This document shows, piece after piece, positions 32,966 to 45,420 of a stretch of 64,000 bases of DNA (positions are counted from its first letter, which is position 1; each line of letters opens with the position of its first letter). The notes under the pieces were generated by a model. The model saw nothing but the letters and a program-made list of their open reading frames with translations, had not been told where the DNA came from and ran no database searches. A program made the position numbers and the translations under genes. Source of the stretch: Platanthera guangdongensis (Eukaryota > Streptophyta > Magnoliopsida > Asparagales > Orchidaceae); NCBI GenBank assembly GCA_039583875.1, contig CM077161.1, forward strand, positions 61,013,885 to 61,077,884. The letters are read 5' to 3'.

Positions 32966-34653
32966 TTTTGGGTATTGTATCCACAATGCACCTGATTTGA
33001 AGAAGCCCCTGGACAAGCTAAGGTCAATAGACTATGTATTTGATAAAATCCTTCTAGTTGTGCTTGCAGTTTTTCCACGCTAAGTGCACACCAATGTCAG
33101 GGTGCAGTAGGTCAATATACACGGGTCTGCACGACGTAATCCCTCGTTGAGCAGATCAGTGTGTTGGCCTACGTGTACTCTCTCTATTGGAGTGCACTTA
33201 TTTTCAAGCACAGGGCTGTAAATATGCAGGAGCAGACAAGGAGCAAGGATGGGTCAAGGAGCATCTCATAGGTGGAAAGACGAAAATTCGTCTAAGTTAG
33301 AATCGACGAGAATCACCAAGTGATTCTCGCCGATTCGGCGAGAATCACTTGGGATTCTCGCCGATTCGTCGAGAATCAGCGGTTGATTCTCGCCGAACAC
33401 GTTCCAGCAACTTCTAAGCAAGCACCTCTGAGTCTAAGTAAGAATCGACGAGAATCACTTAGTGATTCTCGCCGATTCGGCGAGAATCACTAGTGATTCT
33501 CGTCGAATCGACGAGAATCACTGGTTGATTCTCGCCGTCTCGACCTGGCTTAAAGCTGTGCGTGCAACCAAGGCAAATTCGACGAGAATCATCTTTGATT
33601 CTCGCCGAATCATCGAGAATCACCTTTGATTCTCGGCGACTCGGCGAGAATCACTTTCGATTCTCACTGATTTTGACTTGGCGTTTTTCTGGAAATTCCT
33701 GAACCGGATTCTGCCGCTGTTAAATTTCTAGACCGGGATTTGGGGATTCCTTTTGTGGGTCCCACAAACGGTCTTATTGGAGGTAGCTACAGTATTTATA
33801 CTCGGGTATTTTGAATGGAAGAAACACACAGAAAGAAGCCGAGCAAGCGGAAACCCTAATATCGCGATTTCTCTCCTCCGCCGCCGTCGCGCTCGGGCAA
33901 GTACGTCGCCGCCGCTGATCGTTCATCTTCCCGATCTCCGGCGACAGAAGCTTAGCAAAGCTTGCGTCTCACGTGTCTATCCAGAGATCTCTTGTCTCTC
34001 GATTTGTTGACCGGGAAAAACTCCCCCGTCCGAATCGATTGAGACGACCGATCCTAGAGTGACCGTTGGTAGACCTAGTTTGCTTCGCAAAGAAGTTTGG
34101 ATCTCAAAGCACTGCAGCAGCGCACCTTCGTTGCCGCCGACTCCGAACCAAGCCGCCGCTCGGATTGCCACCGCCGGTTCCGGGAGATCCTCTCCAAGAG
34201 AGACCAAGGTTGTAGACTCTTCATCGACTTCAAGAACACGTCGTCGAACAAGAGGAACACCGTAGTCTCCAAAAGAAGTTTGTATCACGCATACATTCTA
34301 TATTTAATTTTGTTGTAAAGGAACGTTTGTTCCGTATTGTAAGGGTTGGGTGCAACCCGTTTTGTGGGAGTGTTGACTCTCACGTGTGGAAGGGCTCCTT
34401 CCGTTAGTGAAGGGATTGGATTTCAATCCCGTTGGAGAAGTGACCGAGTCGTCCCTTGTTGGGGAGATAGGTCGAAGGGGGAAAGTGGATGTACCCAAGT
34501 CGGGGAACCACTATAAATTTGTTGTGTATTTTGTGTGCTGTGCTTGTTGTTTTTATTGTGCAGGTACATCCGTAAATTCCGCAAAAGAACCACACGTCAC
34601 CTATTCCCCCCCCCCCCCATCGGTGCACATAGTTGACACTAGGTGGACTTTCA
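32966..34653 (+). repeat. Element D 3' LTR
   Basis: A 1688-bp copy of 25468-27157 ending CTTTCA. Its first bases read TTTTGGG instead of TGTTGGG, a point change that breaks the terminal TG. It is followed by the duplication catgg at 34654-34658. Confidence 0.97.
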
Positions 34654-34658
34654 CATGG

Positions 34659-35912
34659 AATTCTGTTATTCAGTCAACAAAGTTATATTCTCAGCTCAAC
34701 GAACTTGATGCATAGAGTTGGCAAAGGTTCCAGAGAAAGTAGTTGTCTGTCCTCAGGTCGACGATCTTGGATCTCTGCTCGACGAACAACTATTATCTGG
34801 TCGACGAACTTCTGTTCTCTGTTCAACGAATTCTGTAAAGTTCCAGACTTAGAAATTTCCCTCCCTCTGTCTCTTTTCTATTGCAATAATTCCTGAGTAA
34901 TCAATGCATAAATATTCTCTGAATATTACTGTTAGAAGCAAGCATTGATTACGATCTTCATCAGGATAATTGCTTTCCATTTTTCCATGGGACAGTTGTG
35001 GAAATCAATAAATGCAAATATTCTCCAGGCCGGCAGTATTAAATGAAGAAAGGAATTCAAATTTCAAAGGGAAATTATATGGAAAATATAAAAGGGATTT
35101 TCTTCATCTCTCTCGAAAGAAGAAGACATAGAATATACAAGAGAATAGAAAAACTGATACAGAGGATATACAGAACCTAGAGCTCATAGGGCAACAACAT
35201 TATCAAGAGACAATAACCCCTAGCCCTTGACAAGAGAAAAGAATAACAAGATGAAGAAGAAGAAGAACATACATTCAAGATTAAGAGTCTTCTTCCTTCT
35301 ACATCCCAGGATTCTTCAAAGTACAACAAACACTCTATCTGTCAAGAAGTTCCTGGAGTTCTTCTGGTCATAGCAAAGCTTGAAGACCTATCACCCTGCA
35401 GCAAAGCTTCAACTTCCTGAACCATTCTATATCTCAGGGGGAGCCTTTGCTAACATCATTTTTCCACTAGAGTCTTCTCAGTTGTATCTGAGAAAGAGAA
35501 GAAAAAATCACTATCTCATTCCCCACTGTATAAAGGGTTCTTAACTCCCTTCAAAAGTTATTCCTGGTTGTAATTCACCTGACCAAAAGACTTGAGGATT
35601 GGTTTTTGAGCACCTGATCAAAAGCTCATTGGTGGCAGTAACCTTATCAAAAACCTGAGTGGATTCTTACCAGGGTGGTAGAAGAGTGGATGTACCCAGC
35701 TTGGGGAACCACTATAAAATTCTTATGTTGTCTGTGTTGCTCTTTTCTTTTGTTCTTGTTGTGGTTGTGCTAGTTAGGTTGTTGTGTTTGTGTTTTTAAT
35801 TTAATTTCTGTAGCACTAGTAATAGATTGAATTAATTAGCAAAATTTTATAAACCCTAAATACTCTATTCACCCCCCCCCCTAGAGTATTTCAGATCTAA
35901 CCCTTACTTTCA
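34659..35912 (+). repeat. Element A 3' LTR, right fragment
   Basis: Resumes A's LTR after D and matches 367-1649 of the 5' LTR to the terminal CTTTCA at 35912. TATA box at 35086-35095; GTGGATGTACCC motif near 35688; C-run near 35872-35882. It is followed by atcaa (35913-35917), the probable right copy of A's target duplication; the left copy is outside the window. Confidence 0.93.
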
Positions 35913-38376
35913 ATCAAGATTACCCCTAGAAGGCTTAGCAAGGCGTTGTAGTTGCCAAAGATCTCTGCGAATGACGACGAAGATGAACTAGCACATGATG
36001 ATATTAAAACTGCAATGAAATGGTTTGGGTTGTCCAATCACTCCACCGGCTCAATCCTAATGAAATAACTCAACCTAAGGGGTAAGTTTTTGGCTGATAA
36101 TGTTGGAAAAGCCTTGCTCTACAAAATCGTCCCCCATGATAAATTATCAAAGAAGATGTTCGAGATAATCGCAAGAATTATCTTGTCAAAGAAGACCGAC
36201 TGGGGGAGAATTTTATTTGAAAGGATAGTGGAATGCACTGCTAAACCAAACTTAGGAAGAATTCCATCCCTGTTTCTGGGACAAACAGTCCCAAAAATTC
36301 TGAATATAAATCTTGGGGCAAGAATACATCACATGTGCAAAATGGACATTAAGATTCTAGATCGATGGGAAAGAGTTCTTCAGCCTTGTGGACCATCAGC
36401 AATAGAGAAGAAAGGAAATAAGGTTGTATATCCAGAGCTAAGCAGCTCGAGCAATTCTACCAAAGATGTGGGAGAGCCTCAAGATTCAAGTCCAACAAGG
36501 TCTAATGAAGAGATAAGGAAGGACAGAAGTGCACAAGTATCAGTTTCCTCTAATCGTGTTGCCAGAAATCAGTTAAGCAGTGCTCAGTCTGAAGAAACTC
36601 TCGACCCGGATGATGACTTGCCTTCAGCTGAAGTTGCTGAGCAAATTGCTGAAACTATTATTACCTATCAAATCCTGATGATGCTGATGTTTCCAGGCCT
36701 CAGAGTGAGGGGGAGATCAATTTGACTTCTAAAATGGAGATTGCAATGTCTGAAGGTTAGAAACTCCTAGTTCAAGTTATGGATGCTGCATTTGCTGAGA
36801 AAAAGAATGCACCATTTGAGGGGGAGCAACTGAGAGAAGAGATAATGCATAATGCATTAGTTATGGGAGAGAAACTATAGTTCCCTCCAAAAGTAGTTCA
36901 GAATGCTGCAAGTGATATAGATGGTGTTGTTGCTGCTATACTGAATTCCAATGAAGGCATGATAGAGGTTGAGGGGGAGATTCAATCTGAACTCCCTGCT
37001 CAGATAGAAGTTCACAACATTGATTCCTCAATATCAGGATAATAGACAGATGCTCCAGAAAAAGAGACTGATGAAAATGATACCGACTTTGGTGAGAAGG
37101 AAGAGGTCAAACAACCTCTAGAACCTCATGTTGAAGGCACCTCTGCTCAAACAGACCAGATTCCACATATCATCCTTGTCCAACTAAAAGGTATGATTGA
37201 TGAGCAGAGGAGGGCATTATAAAGGTTTGTGGATGATGCCCTTAAAAATATCTGAAATAATCTAGCCACAGAAATCAAATCGATCAGATTTAAAGAAACC
37301 TTGTTGAAGGGTGAAACTGTAAAGTTTTTCACTATGGCAGCACCAGCTGTGGACTACACCATGGACAAGCTGGATGAGGCAAACTAGAATGTTGTCATTA
37401 TCATAGATAATCAAAATATTCAGGCTCAGAACATGCTGGCCATTCATAATGATGATAATGTTCTGAGAGCTCAACAGAATACAAAAATCTTTACCAAGAT
37501 GGACGTCTGTACTAAGCTGCTTGATGACCATATGTTGGAAGTCAAGAATCATGTTACTGCTGGAGTTAACTACCTATAAACAGAAAGAAGTAAAGCAAGC
37601 ACCTTCCAGACCATTCAAATAGTTGAAGAAGTCAAAAGGGGGAGAGTGAAGCTATAAGGACTAACACAAAAAATATGGTCAAGGCCACCAATGTAGTAAG
37701 AGGATCATTGGGAATAAAGCCAGTGCAATATGATAACATCCAAATGATGTCTGCTCAAGTACAAGATGCTTTGAACAGAATGTCTGCACAATAAGATAAT
37801 CAGGGGTATGGACAGTACATAAAAGAAGATGATAGTGTTGTTGATCAGTGGGGAGAGCATTCTACTACTTTTGAGACTCCTTCCTTTAGCCACACTATAG
37901 ACCAAGCACTAAAGGCAAAAGAGATGAGTGCTTTTGAAACTGAGGAGGAAATCTAGCTAAGAATGAGGAAATATTGAGAAGAAATGGAAAAGCGGCCTGA
38001 TTTTGAATAGTAGAGCCCTGAGTCCAGATCCATCATTCTGCTTGCATGGGATCAGGTCAAAAACAAGAGGTCAGACATAAGAAAGTGGTACAGAAAAATG
38101 TAATGCAACAACATGGAAAAGAGGGACAACGAAAGGAGAATTTACTGGAAGAACAAGAATACTAATACTTTGCTTCCTGGTGTAGTTGAACCCTCCAAGT
38201 ACTTAACCAAACCCTTCATCTACTTTCAGAGGCAAAAAGATAAAGTAGAAGCTAAAGCTGAAGCAGCTAAAGAAGACAAGAAAGATAACAAAGCAAAGAA
38301 GAAGGCAGTTGCTAAAGAGAAAGTAGTCAAGAAGCGAAAGGGCAGCGAGATTGTGATAAGGGAACCTAAAACTTGA
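35913..38376 (+). pseudogene. Element E ORF3, 3' part, heavily decayed
   Basis: Remnant of a post-pol ORF like those of A, F and G. It starts inside the conserved block where A inserted. Recognisable parts are KWFGLSN, LRGKFLADNVGKALL, then TDWGRILFERIVE, NLGRIPSLFLG and ILDRWERV (36090-36390). A spacer follows with repeated (S/F/V)EGE peptides encoded by tgagggggag copies. After that comes a coiled-coil region with many stops, and a C-terminal end EPSKYLTKPFIYFQRQ...IVIREPK (38190-38376) that matches the ends of F and G ORF3. At least ten stops lie across it. The open stretches 36090-36725 and 38113-38376 are the best-preserved pieces. Not functional; function unknown. Confidence 0.8.
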
Positions 38377-38571
38377 AAAGTTTCAGGTTCTGCTTATGGG
38401 GCTTCAGGAAAGTATGTTAGTTTGTTAAATGCACAAGAACAGTTATTCATTAAAAGATAAATGATAATCATTTTGTTGATAATAATTATTTCTCTTCGAT
38501 GCAGTTTAATGGTTATTGCTTATATTGCATAATTATGTTAGTGTATACATTGTCATAGGTTTTGATATCTT

Positions 38572-38586
38572 GAAATAGGGGGAGAT
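38572..38586 (+). other. Polypurine tract of element E
   Basis: gaaatagggggagat precedes the LTR start TGTTGGGTCC at 38587. Related tracts lie upstream at 36706-36717, 36815-36830, 36969-36982 and 37634-37646. Confidence 0.88.
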
Positions 38587-40337
38587 TGTTGGGTCCATTA
38601 ATCTCAATGTCCTGGATTTGAAGAAGTCCTAGCAAACAATATATGCACATGTGGTGATATAATTTGTGCTAAAGTTTAGTGATTGTAGGATGTCTACTAT
38701 ACAATGATGAGATAGCTAGCCTAAGTGGCTAGGTAAGGTAAACTCTGACCAAAGATATGGATAGACAGAAATTTTTCTAAGTCTACAGATGTTGAGTGAG
38801 AATTACTCACTCAATGCCAGATGACTTATAGCGCTGAGTGGAGCCTATACAGTCAAAGCCAAAGTAGTGTCAAGCTGAGAAAGTGGCTAAGCTCACAGGC
38901 ATTGAGTGAAGTCAAATCATTCAATATCATACAGCAAAAGGCTGTGAGACAGGCTAATGCAATAAAAGCCTAAGGAGAAATGGGCAGAAAAGTGGATAAG
39001 TCAATAGGCATTGAGTGAGAATCACTCACTCAATGTCATACTCTATATTCGTTGAGTATTGCCTTATAAGTCAAAGCCACAGAAAATCTGTGCTGATATT
39101 AGGCTAATTCCAAATGCATTGAGTGTAGCTTTCTCACTCAATGCCAGATAAACAAAATAAAATATGTTAAGTAGTTTGGCGTTGAGTGGAGCTTACTCAC
39201 TCAACGCCAAGGAGCAGAAAAATCTAGCAAAGGCAGAAAGCATTGACTGAGACATGCTCACTCAACGCTCTCAACGCAATGATTCATAAAATCTAGCTAA
39301 AGCAAAAAAGTGTTGAGTGAGCCGTGCACACTCAACACTTAAGATGCTGAAGAAGCGGGAAATTGATTAAGCAAAAAAATGTTGAGTGAGGTGTGCTCAC
39401 TGAATTCTCTCAACGCCTAAAATACAGAAAGCATAGCTAAGGCATAAGGAGTTGAGTGAGGCGTGCTCACTCAATGCTCTCAACGCCAAGCATGCAGAAA
39501 AGGCTGAAGAATAAACTAAGGCAAAAGGTGTTGAGTGACGCTTGCTCAATCAATGTTGTCAACGCCAAGATAGACAGAATTCTATCTAAGTGCCTTGGCG
39601 TAGAGTAAAGCTCATTCACTCAACGCCTATTCTACTAATGCTTGATTTTGGCAAAGTCCACAGGCATTGATGTCAGCATGTCAACAAGTCAACATTATTC
39701 AAACTGATAGTGGGAAGGCCACAATACATGACAAAAGGCATTGAATAGCTACTGTATGATAGTTGGCGTTAAAGCAAGGTTGCAGCTGGCCATTAATAGT
39801 GTGGGACCCACTGCTAAAAGAGTTGTTGGGTTACAATCAATAAAAGGAGAATCCTTTTTATAGAAAAAGCACTTGTTGGTGTTGTTCTTCTTCATCGACA
39901 TTGTTGTTGTTACTGAAGAACAGGAAGCTCAAGATTGCAAGTCTAAAGGCTTAGCAACTTAGCTGATTGTCTTCTCCATCGAAATTAGCAAGATCAGAGC
40001 AAATCTTTGAAGTAAGAAAGCAGGATAGTTGGTTCCATTTTCCATCTGCACCAGCAAGTTCTTCACAGATCCAGCTGTATAACTCTGAATAATATCTATT
40101 GGAGGCTATGAATAAGAAGTTAGGGTTGAATCTCCTTAGCACGGGAAAGAAAGAAGAAGCAGAATGATTTTCTGCAAGCTGCTTCCAGCACAAGTTGAAG
40201 CAGGATCTACATTCTTATTACTGAAAAGAAGTTGGGCTGGGATTCTCTCAGCTCAGGTAGCAGCAAGTTTTGCTGCAGTCACTTCTCAGACCGAGCAGGA
40301 AAAACCCTGGTGCTATGAAAAAGAAGCTAGGACTGAG
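38587..40337 (+). repeat. Element E 3' LTR, truncated by F
   Basis: Starts TGTTGGGTCC after the polypurine tract. It holds a long palindrome array (38788-39630) and an ataaaagg / tttttatag TATA-like region near 39839-39863. The U5 end (GTGGATGTACCC motif, C-run, CTTTCA) is missing because element F starts at 40338. The rest should lie beyond the right edge of the window. Confidence 0.85.
38788..39630 (+). repeat. Palindrome array in E LTR
   Basis: About a dozen spaced inverted units with arms close to (G)CGTTGAGTGAG and CTCACTCAACGC(C), separated by 40-60 bp of variable sequence. It is different in sequence from the arrays of A, D, F and G but has the same layout. Confidence 0.88.
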
Positions 40338-41261
40338 TGAAAGAATAGGTTCCTAAACACCTAGAGGGGGGTGAATAGGTGCAATTCCTTTTTACACTAA
40401 GGCAGAATATTTATTCAGATAATCAAATTAATCTACCAGTTCTACAGCTACCACAATCACAGAATTCACAGAAATACACACAGTCACAGATTGCACACAG
40501 ATTTATAGTGGTTCCCCAAGGTCTGGGTACATCCACTTTCCCCCTTCACCTATCTAGCAGTGTGCTAGATTCGGCCTAACTTCTTCGCTTCACTTCAGAT
40601 CCGCAGATCTTACAGCTCAGAACCCAAACAAGGCTCCTACAACTCAGAGTGAGTCCATACTCCTATAGCTCAGGCAATCTGCCCTACCTCAGCCTTATAC
40701 AAGGCCTACAACTCAGAGATAACAATCTCCTACAACTCAGGCTCACAGCCCTACCTTAGCCTTCAACAAGGCCTACCACTCAGAGAAAATAATCTCCTAC
40801 AACTCAGCCTTTATAAAAACAGCCTTACAACTCAGATCTTATAAAGATTCTACATAAAATTGATTTAAGTTTGTAATATACCACCACTCTAGTAGAGAGA
40901 GAAAGGATGGATGGTTTCTTGATCAGTTCTTGGAAGAATCTGATGGCAGAGAACAACCACTCTTAGCTTTCTTCAAAGCTTCTTGAATCTGAACTCAGTA
41001 GGGTTGAACTATTTTGAAGTTGATCTTCAAACAACTTCTTTCTTGAAATTCAGATCTCAATCTGAATCCTTCTTGGCAGACTGGTTCAGAATCTACACTT
41101 AAGAGACTTGTTGATATAAGTCCCTTTCTTCACATCAATAGATGGAGCTCTCTCTCTCCAACTTCTTCTTAGATCTTTTGACGAAAATCTTCTTCTATTT
41201 TTATGTAACTGTAAGTGTATACTCTTTCATGTATCAGTATCTTCTGTTAAAGGAGAATGCC

Positions 41262-41270
41262 TTTATATAG
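41262..41270 (-). promoter_or_regulatory. TATA box of F LTR
   Basis: ctatataaa on the minus strand, about 135 bp downstream of the palindrome array. Confidence 0.65.
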
Positions 41271-41404
41271 ACTTTCTCCATGGTAACCGACTGATCTGGT
41301 TTCTAACAAACTTCTGACAGCTCTAACAGTTGCAGTAGATCGGTTGGTAATGGCAGATGTCAAGTCATCCAGTCACTTCTTGAAACTCTGTCTCTGTCAG
41401 CAAA

Positions 41405-41880
41405 GTGTCGAGACTGAACTTCATCATGTGTTGACACAAGTAGACTATGTGTCGACACAAGCCTTGGTGGTGTCGACACAGCTTCCTTAGTGTTGACACT
41501 ACTTTTTGACACAGCTTCTATAGATTGTGTCGACACTAGTTCTGTGGTGTTGACACAGTCACTTCTTTTCTTGACACAAATTGATTTTGTTGAAATTCTG
41601 CCATGTATAGACACAAGTCATGTGTGTCGACACAATTGATGTCGACAAAGTCTTCTGTGTGTCGACACTGCCTTTTTGTGTCAATACAGTTGATGTCGAC
41701 TAAGCTTTCTCTATGTGTCGACACTGCCTCTGTGTGTCGACACAGTCACTTCTGGTGTCGACAGAGCCTTTCCAAGTGTCGACACAATTAACTCCAAGTG
41801 TCGACACAGCTTTTCTCTAGTATCGACACAAGCCTTCATAAGTGTCGACACAGCTTCTTCTGGTGTCGACTCATGGACTT
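41405..41880 (-). repeat. GTGTCGACAC array in F LTR
   Basis: More than a dozen copies of the perfect palindrome GTGTCGACAC or close variants, mostly 15-30 bp apart, in U3 upstream of the TATA box. Confidence 0.93.
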
Positions 41881-42019
41881 AGAAACTTTTTCATGCATTC
41901 CTGCATTTTCTTGACCTGTACATATAAACTCAAAACAACATCAAATACACCTTGATGCATATCATTGAGTAAGGTGAGGCTTCTTCAAATCTGGTACATA
42001 TTTTCTATTGTACCCAACA

Positions 42020-42033
42020 ATCTCCCCATATTT
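42020..42033 (-). other. Polypurine tract of element F
   Basis: aaatatggggagat on the minus strand, directly before the LTR. Confidence 0.85.
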
Positions 42034-42282
42034 GGAGAAGTCATAACTCTTAGTCAATGATATACACCATTCATAACAAACACATATTATGATGTATAAA
42101 AATATTATCTGACAGGGTAACTTATAAACAAAACATGTATAAAATGACATCACAGAAGAATGATGAAAACATAATGATCATCAATCATTATTTTGTTTCA
42201 TCTTACAAAAGTTTCTTATCAATAGTGTACATATATTTTTAACACTAAAAATTACAATGTTGTAAGATCTAGTAAATCTATC

Positions 42283-44943
42283 CTAAGGCTGCTCATGCTC
42301 CTTGATGACTATTCCTTTGCCTGATTGGATCTTGGCTTGTACTGGAACATCAGTATCTTCTGCTGGCTTCTTGCCCTTCAGATCCTTCTTATTTTGTTCT
42401 TCAGCTCTTATTCTTTGTCTTTCAAAATAGTGAAAAGGCTTTGGGAAATACTTGCTAGGCTCCTGAGCATTAGGAGGTAGCTTCCCAGCTTTTGCCTTTC
42501 TTCTATATTGCAGAATAGCTTCCTGTCTAGCTTCATGCTTTTGTCATTCTTGCTCTGTGTATCATTTGCCCCTGTCATGGGACTTGTCCTTCACAGCCTT
42601 CCAGGCAGTCAATATAATATTCCTTGAAGTAGGACTCCACTGCTCAAAATCAGGCTTCAACTCAGCCTGTTCTCTGAATCTCTTCTTTGACAGTTGAGCT
42701 TCTTGCTCCTTTTTCACAGCTGCCTCTGACATTTCAACTTTCTCGATGATAACATTTTTATTACCCTCTGGATGGCTGTATATTGATTGTACTTCTTGCT
42801 GAATCATCTCAAAATCTGCTGGAGGGTAAATAACCTGAGCAACTTCAGGTTGAACACCTTCTAAACAAGCAGGTTGAACACCTGACTCAGCTACATTATC
42901 ATCATTACAGAGGGGTGGATATCCAAGGGTGGCTCTGATGCTATTAGATATCCATTTACCATGATCTGAGCCTGCTTTGACTAATACTCTCTCCACCTTT
43001 ATGACTTCTCTTTCAATGTGATCTCTAAGATCATCTTTCTGAAATCTTACCTGTTCATTAAGATAATTAACTCCATCTTTATAAAATGACCTTAACTTCA
43101 GTAGCTGTGCAGAAATGGTCTTTTGAGATTGCTCAATAGCTGTTTGTACAACAGCTAGTTCTTCCTGGAAGTTTTTATCAAATTCTGACTTGGCATTAGC
43201 ACTTGCTTCAGTCTGGGCAGTAGCAAAATTCTTTAACTCTGTAATAATCACATTATATGATTCTGTCAGATTATCATTCATTCTAAGTTGATTTTCAAGC
43301 ACATAGCCTTGCTTAACAGCAATATCATCAACTTGAGTCTTTATGCCTACTTGTTGTTTGGCAAGATAGACTACAGCATTGTCACCTTTGTGAAAGCAAT
43401 CTGTCATTTCCTTTTTGTTCTGATTTACTTCAAATCTTATAGATTTTATATCTTGAGTCAAGGAGAATTACAGATCTTTATGGGTCTCATCCATATATTT
43501 CTCCATGGCTATCCTTTGTTCATCCAATTTTACTTGCAAGGATATCAACAAAGAACTATAATCAGTTGTTGGGGCAGGTTGAGGAGCAGTTTGTAAAGCC
43601 CTTTTATAGTTTTGGCTTTTCCTTTTGAAAACCATCAGCTTTCTCTTTTTGGCTTGTATTTCTGCTTCATCTTTAGAAGTTGAGGTACTGGCTATATCAA
43701 CTCTTTTCTTAGGACTAGGAGGCAATTCCTGTTCAGTCCTAGGTATCTCCCCCTGAGTCCCTTGCTCCTCCCTCTCAGGACTTACTTGCCCCCCCCCCCT
43801 CAATATTAATTGGCTCCCCCTCAATCTCTGCTTTATCCCCCTCAAATTCAGTTTGCTCACCCTCAGTTCTTGCTTGTACTATATCAGGAAACAACTCTTC
43901 AAGGGTAAACTCTTGTTGAGTAGGGACTTGAGGCACCACCAACTCAGGAGCATCTGTAGCTGTAGATGTAGCCTCCATGATAACATCTTGTGCTTGACTA
44001 TTTATTTGTGTGTTCTGGTCAGCATCAATCAAGGACTCAGTTAGAATTTCATCCTCATTATTGAAAATTTATTGATTAACTTCTTGAATTACCTCAAGAA
44101 TAGTCTGTGTAGCCATTTCACTTTCCAAGTGGGTTGGCTCTACCTCAAGATGAGGCTCCCCTGCACCTGAGCACTATCTGTAATATCTTGTGCAGGAGAT
44201 TTTTCAGGAATCTGTGGCCTCTCTTCATCAGGCATGTCCTTTGTTATGACTCTATCCCATCTGGAGATTATCCTTATATCCAATCTTCTCATATGGTTGA
44301 TCTTAGAACCAGTAATCTGTTTCATTACTTCTGGAATTGTTATAGTCAAGTATAAACTCATGATTCTTCCCAAATTTGGCTTCTTAATGCTTTCCTTAAT
44401 TTTCTCAAAGATTACTGCAGACCAATTTGTGTTCAGTCTGAAGATAATCCTGGTCATTAGGCTAAAAATATAGGCTGAAATCCTATCATGCCCTCCTGGC
44501 TTGCAGAGAATGACCTTTCCCACTACTTCTGAAATGAATTTTCCTTGCAGATTCATCCCTTTTTTGTTCATTGCTGATCCAATCTTCATGGTGGGATCCA
44601 ATCCACACCACTGAAGTGCTTCCCTAGTCTTTGATGAGGGTACTTCTACTTCTTCTTGAGTTCTTGGGAGTTGAAGAGTTTTCCTTAAGCTCTTCAAGGT
44701 AAGTTTAACTTTAGCTCCCTGAACTATAGATTTGATCTTAAGTCCAATCGAATCTAAAGTAGCTGCGCCATAGAAATCCCGTATTTCTTTCTTCCAAATC
44801 TTTGTAGGTTCAGATACCAGAAATTCTAAACCATTTTCTGCAATTAGGGTTACTACTGCCTTAATTTCGGGTTCTACATTATCAAAGGCATTGCGTACTA
44901 GCTCATAACCTTCGTTGACATTATCTTCTAGCTTTGGTTCCAT
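42283..44943 (-). pseudogene. Element F ORF3 (post-pol extra ORF)
   Basis: Best view of the extra ORF, about 880 codons. ATG 44943 starts MEPKLEDN. The conserved N-terminal block (about 44800-44230) has WKKEIRDFYGAATLD, LRKTLQLPRT, LQGKFISEVVGKVILCKPG, TNWSAVIFEKI, NLGRIMSLYL, HMRRLDIRIISRWDRV. A spacer with EGE repeats follows (44032-43790), then a KKRK-type basic patch, then a long coiled coil (about 43460-42880), and finally a charged end with EPSKYFPKP...GKGIVIKE. A frame change lies near 44150, a 12-base C-run on the plus strand near 43789-43800 shifts the frame again, a stop is near 43465 and another near 42545. From memory the N-terminal block resembles PF20167. No clear signal peptide or membrane helix, so an envelope is not supported. 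Function unknown. Confidence 0.8.
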
Positions 44944-44979
44944 TGGGGTTGAGTGAAAGCTTGGATTGAGAAAAGAGAA

Positions 44980-45400
44980 GTTGTCGACACAGGGTATTGG
45001 TCTCGAAAATATGGAGAGTGTGTCGACAGAATATGTTATTGACCTATTTATACCCTTCTAAATCATGAAGGTCAAAAGTCGCGGCAAAATTCTCTAAATG
45101 TGTCGACACAGTTGAAATGTGTCAACACAGACTTCTAATGTCTCTACATCAATTCTATTTGTCTTAGTTGAGTTCGACGAACTGAGGTCGACGAATCTGT
45201 GCTCGACGATATGTGTCGATTCTGCGCTCGACGAAATCTGCGTGTTTACTCTAAGTGTCGACACCACTTCGAGATGTGTCGACACCACTTCTCTGAAGTG
45301 TCGACACCGATTCTCTAGATGTGTCGACACCACTTTCCTGGAGTGTAGACACCAACTACTATGTGTCGACACAGATAACTTTTTGTGTCGATACAATTTT
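44980..45400 (-). repeat. Palindrome array in F pol-ORF3 spacer
   Basis: Multiple GTGTCGACAC-type palindromes as in F's own LTR, with a cluster of TCGACGAA-type units (about 45170-45236) that match element A's motif. It lies between the RNase H stop (45421) and the ORF3 start (44943). Confidence 0.88.
45045..45052 (-). promoter_or_regulatory. TATA box before F ORF3
   Basis: gggtataaatagg on the minus strand (core at 45045-45052), about 110 bases before ATG 44943 and downstream of most of the palindrome array. This is a strong plant TATA match and suggests an internal promoter for ORF3. Transcription is not shown. Confidence 0.6.
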
Positions 45401-45420
45401 ATTTAGCCAAATTTGTTAAA

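Larger units (their letters stand above)
40338..42019 (-). repeat. Element F 3' LTR (Copia, minus strand)
   Basis: A 1682-bp LTR. Read on the minus strand it starts TGTTGGGTAC at 42019, next to a polypurine tract, and ends CTTTCA at 40338. The U5 motif (on the plus strand GTGGTTCCCC...GGTACATCCAC) is at about 40508-40537, the TATA box at 41262-41270 and the GTGTCGACAC array at 41405-41880. The left side is E's LTR (ctgag before 40338); the second duplication copy is off the window. Confidence 0.92.

Noticed and set aside
41405..41880. CRISPR-like array of short repeats
   Set aside because: The repeat is a 10-bp palindrome with irregular spacing inside an LTR of a eukaryotic element; no cas genes.
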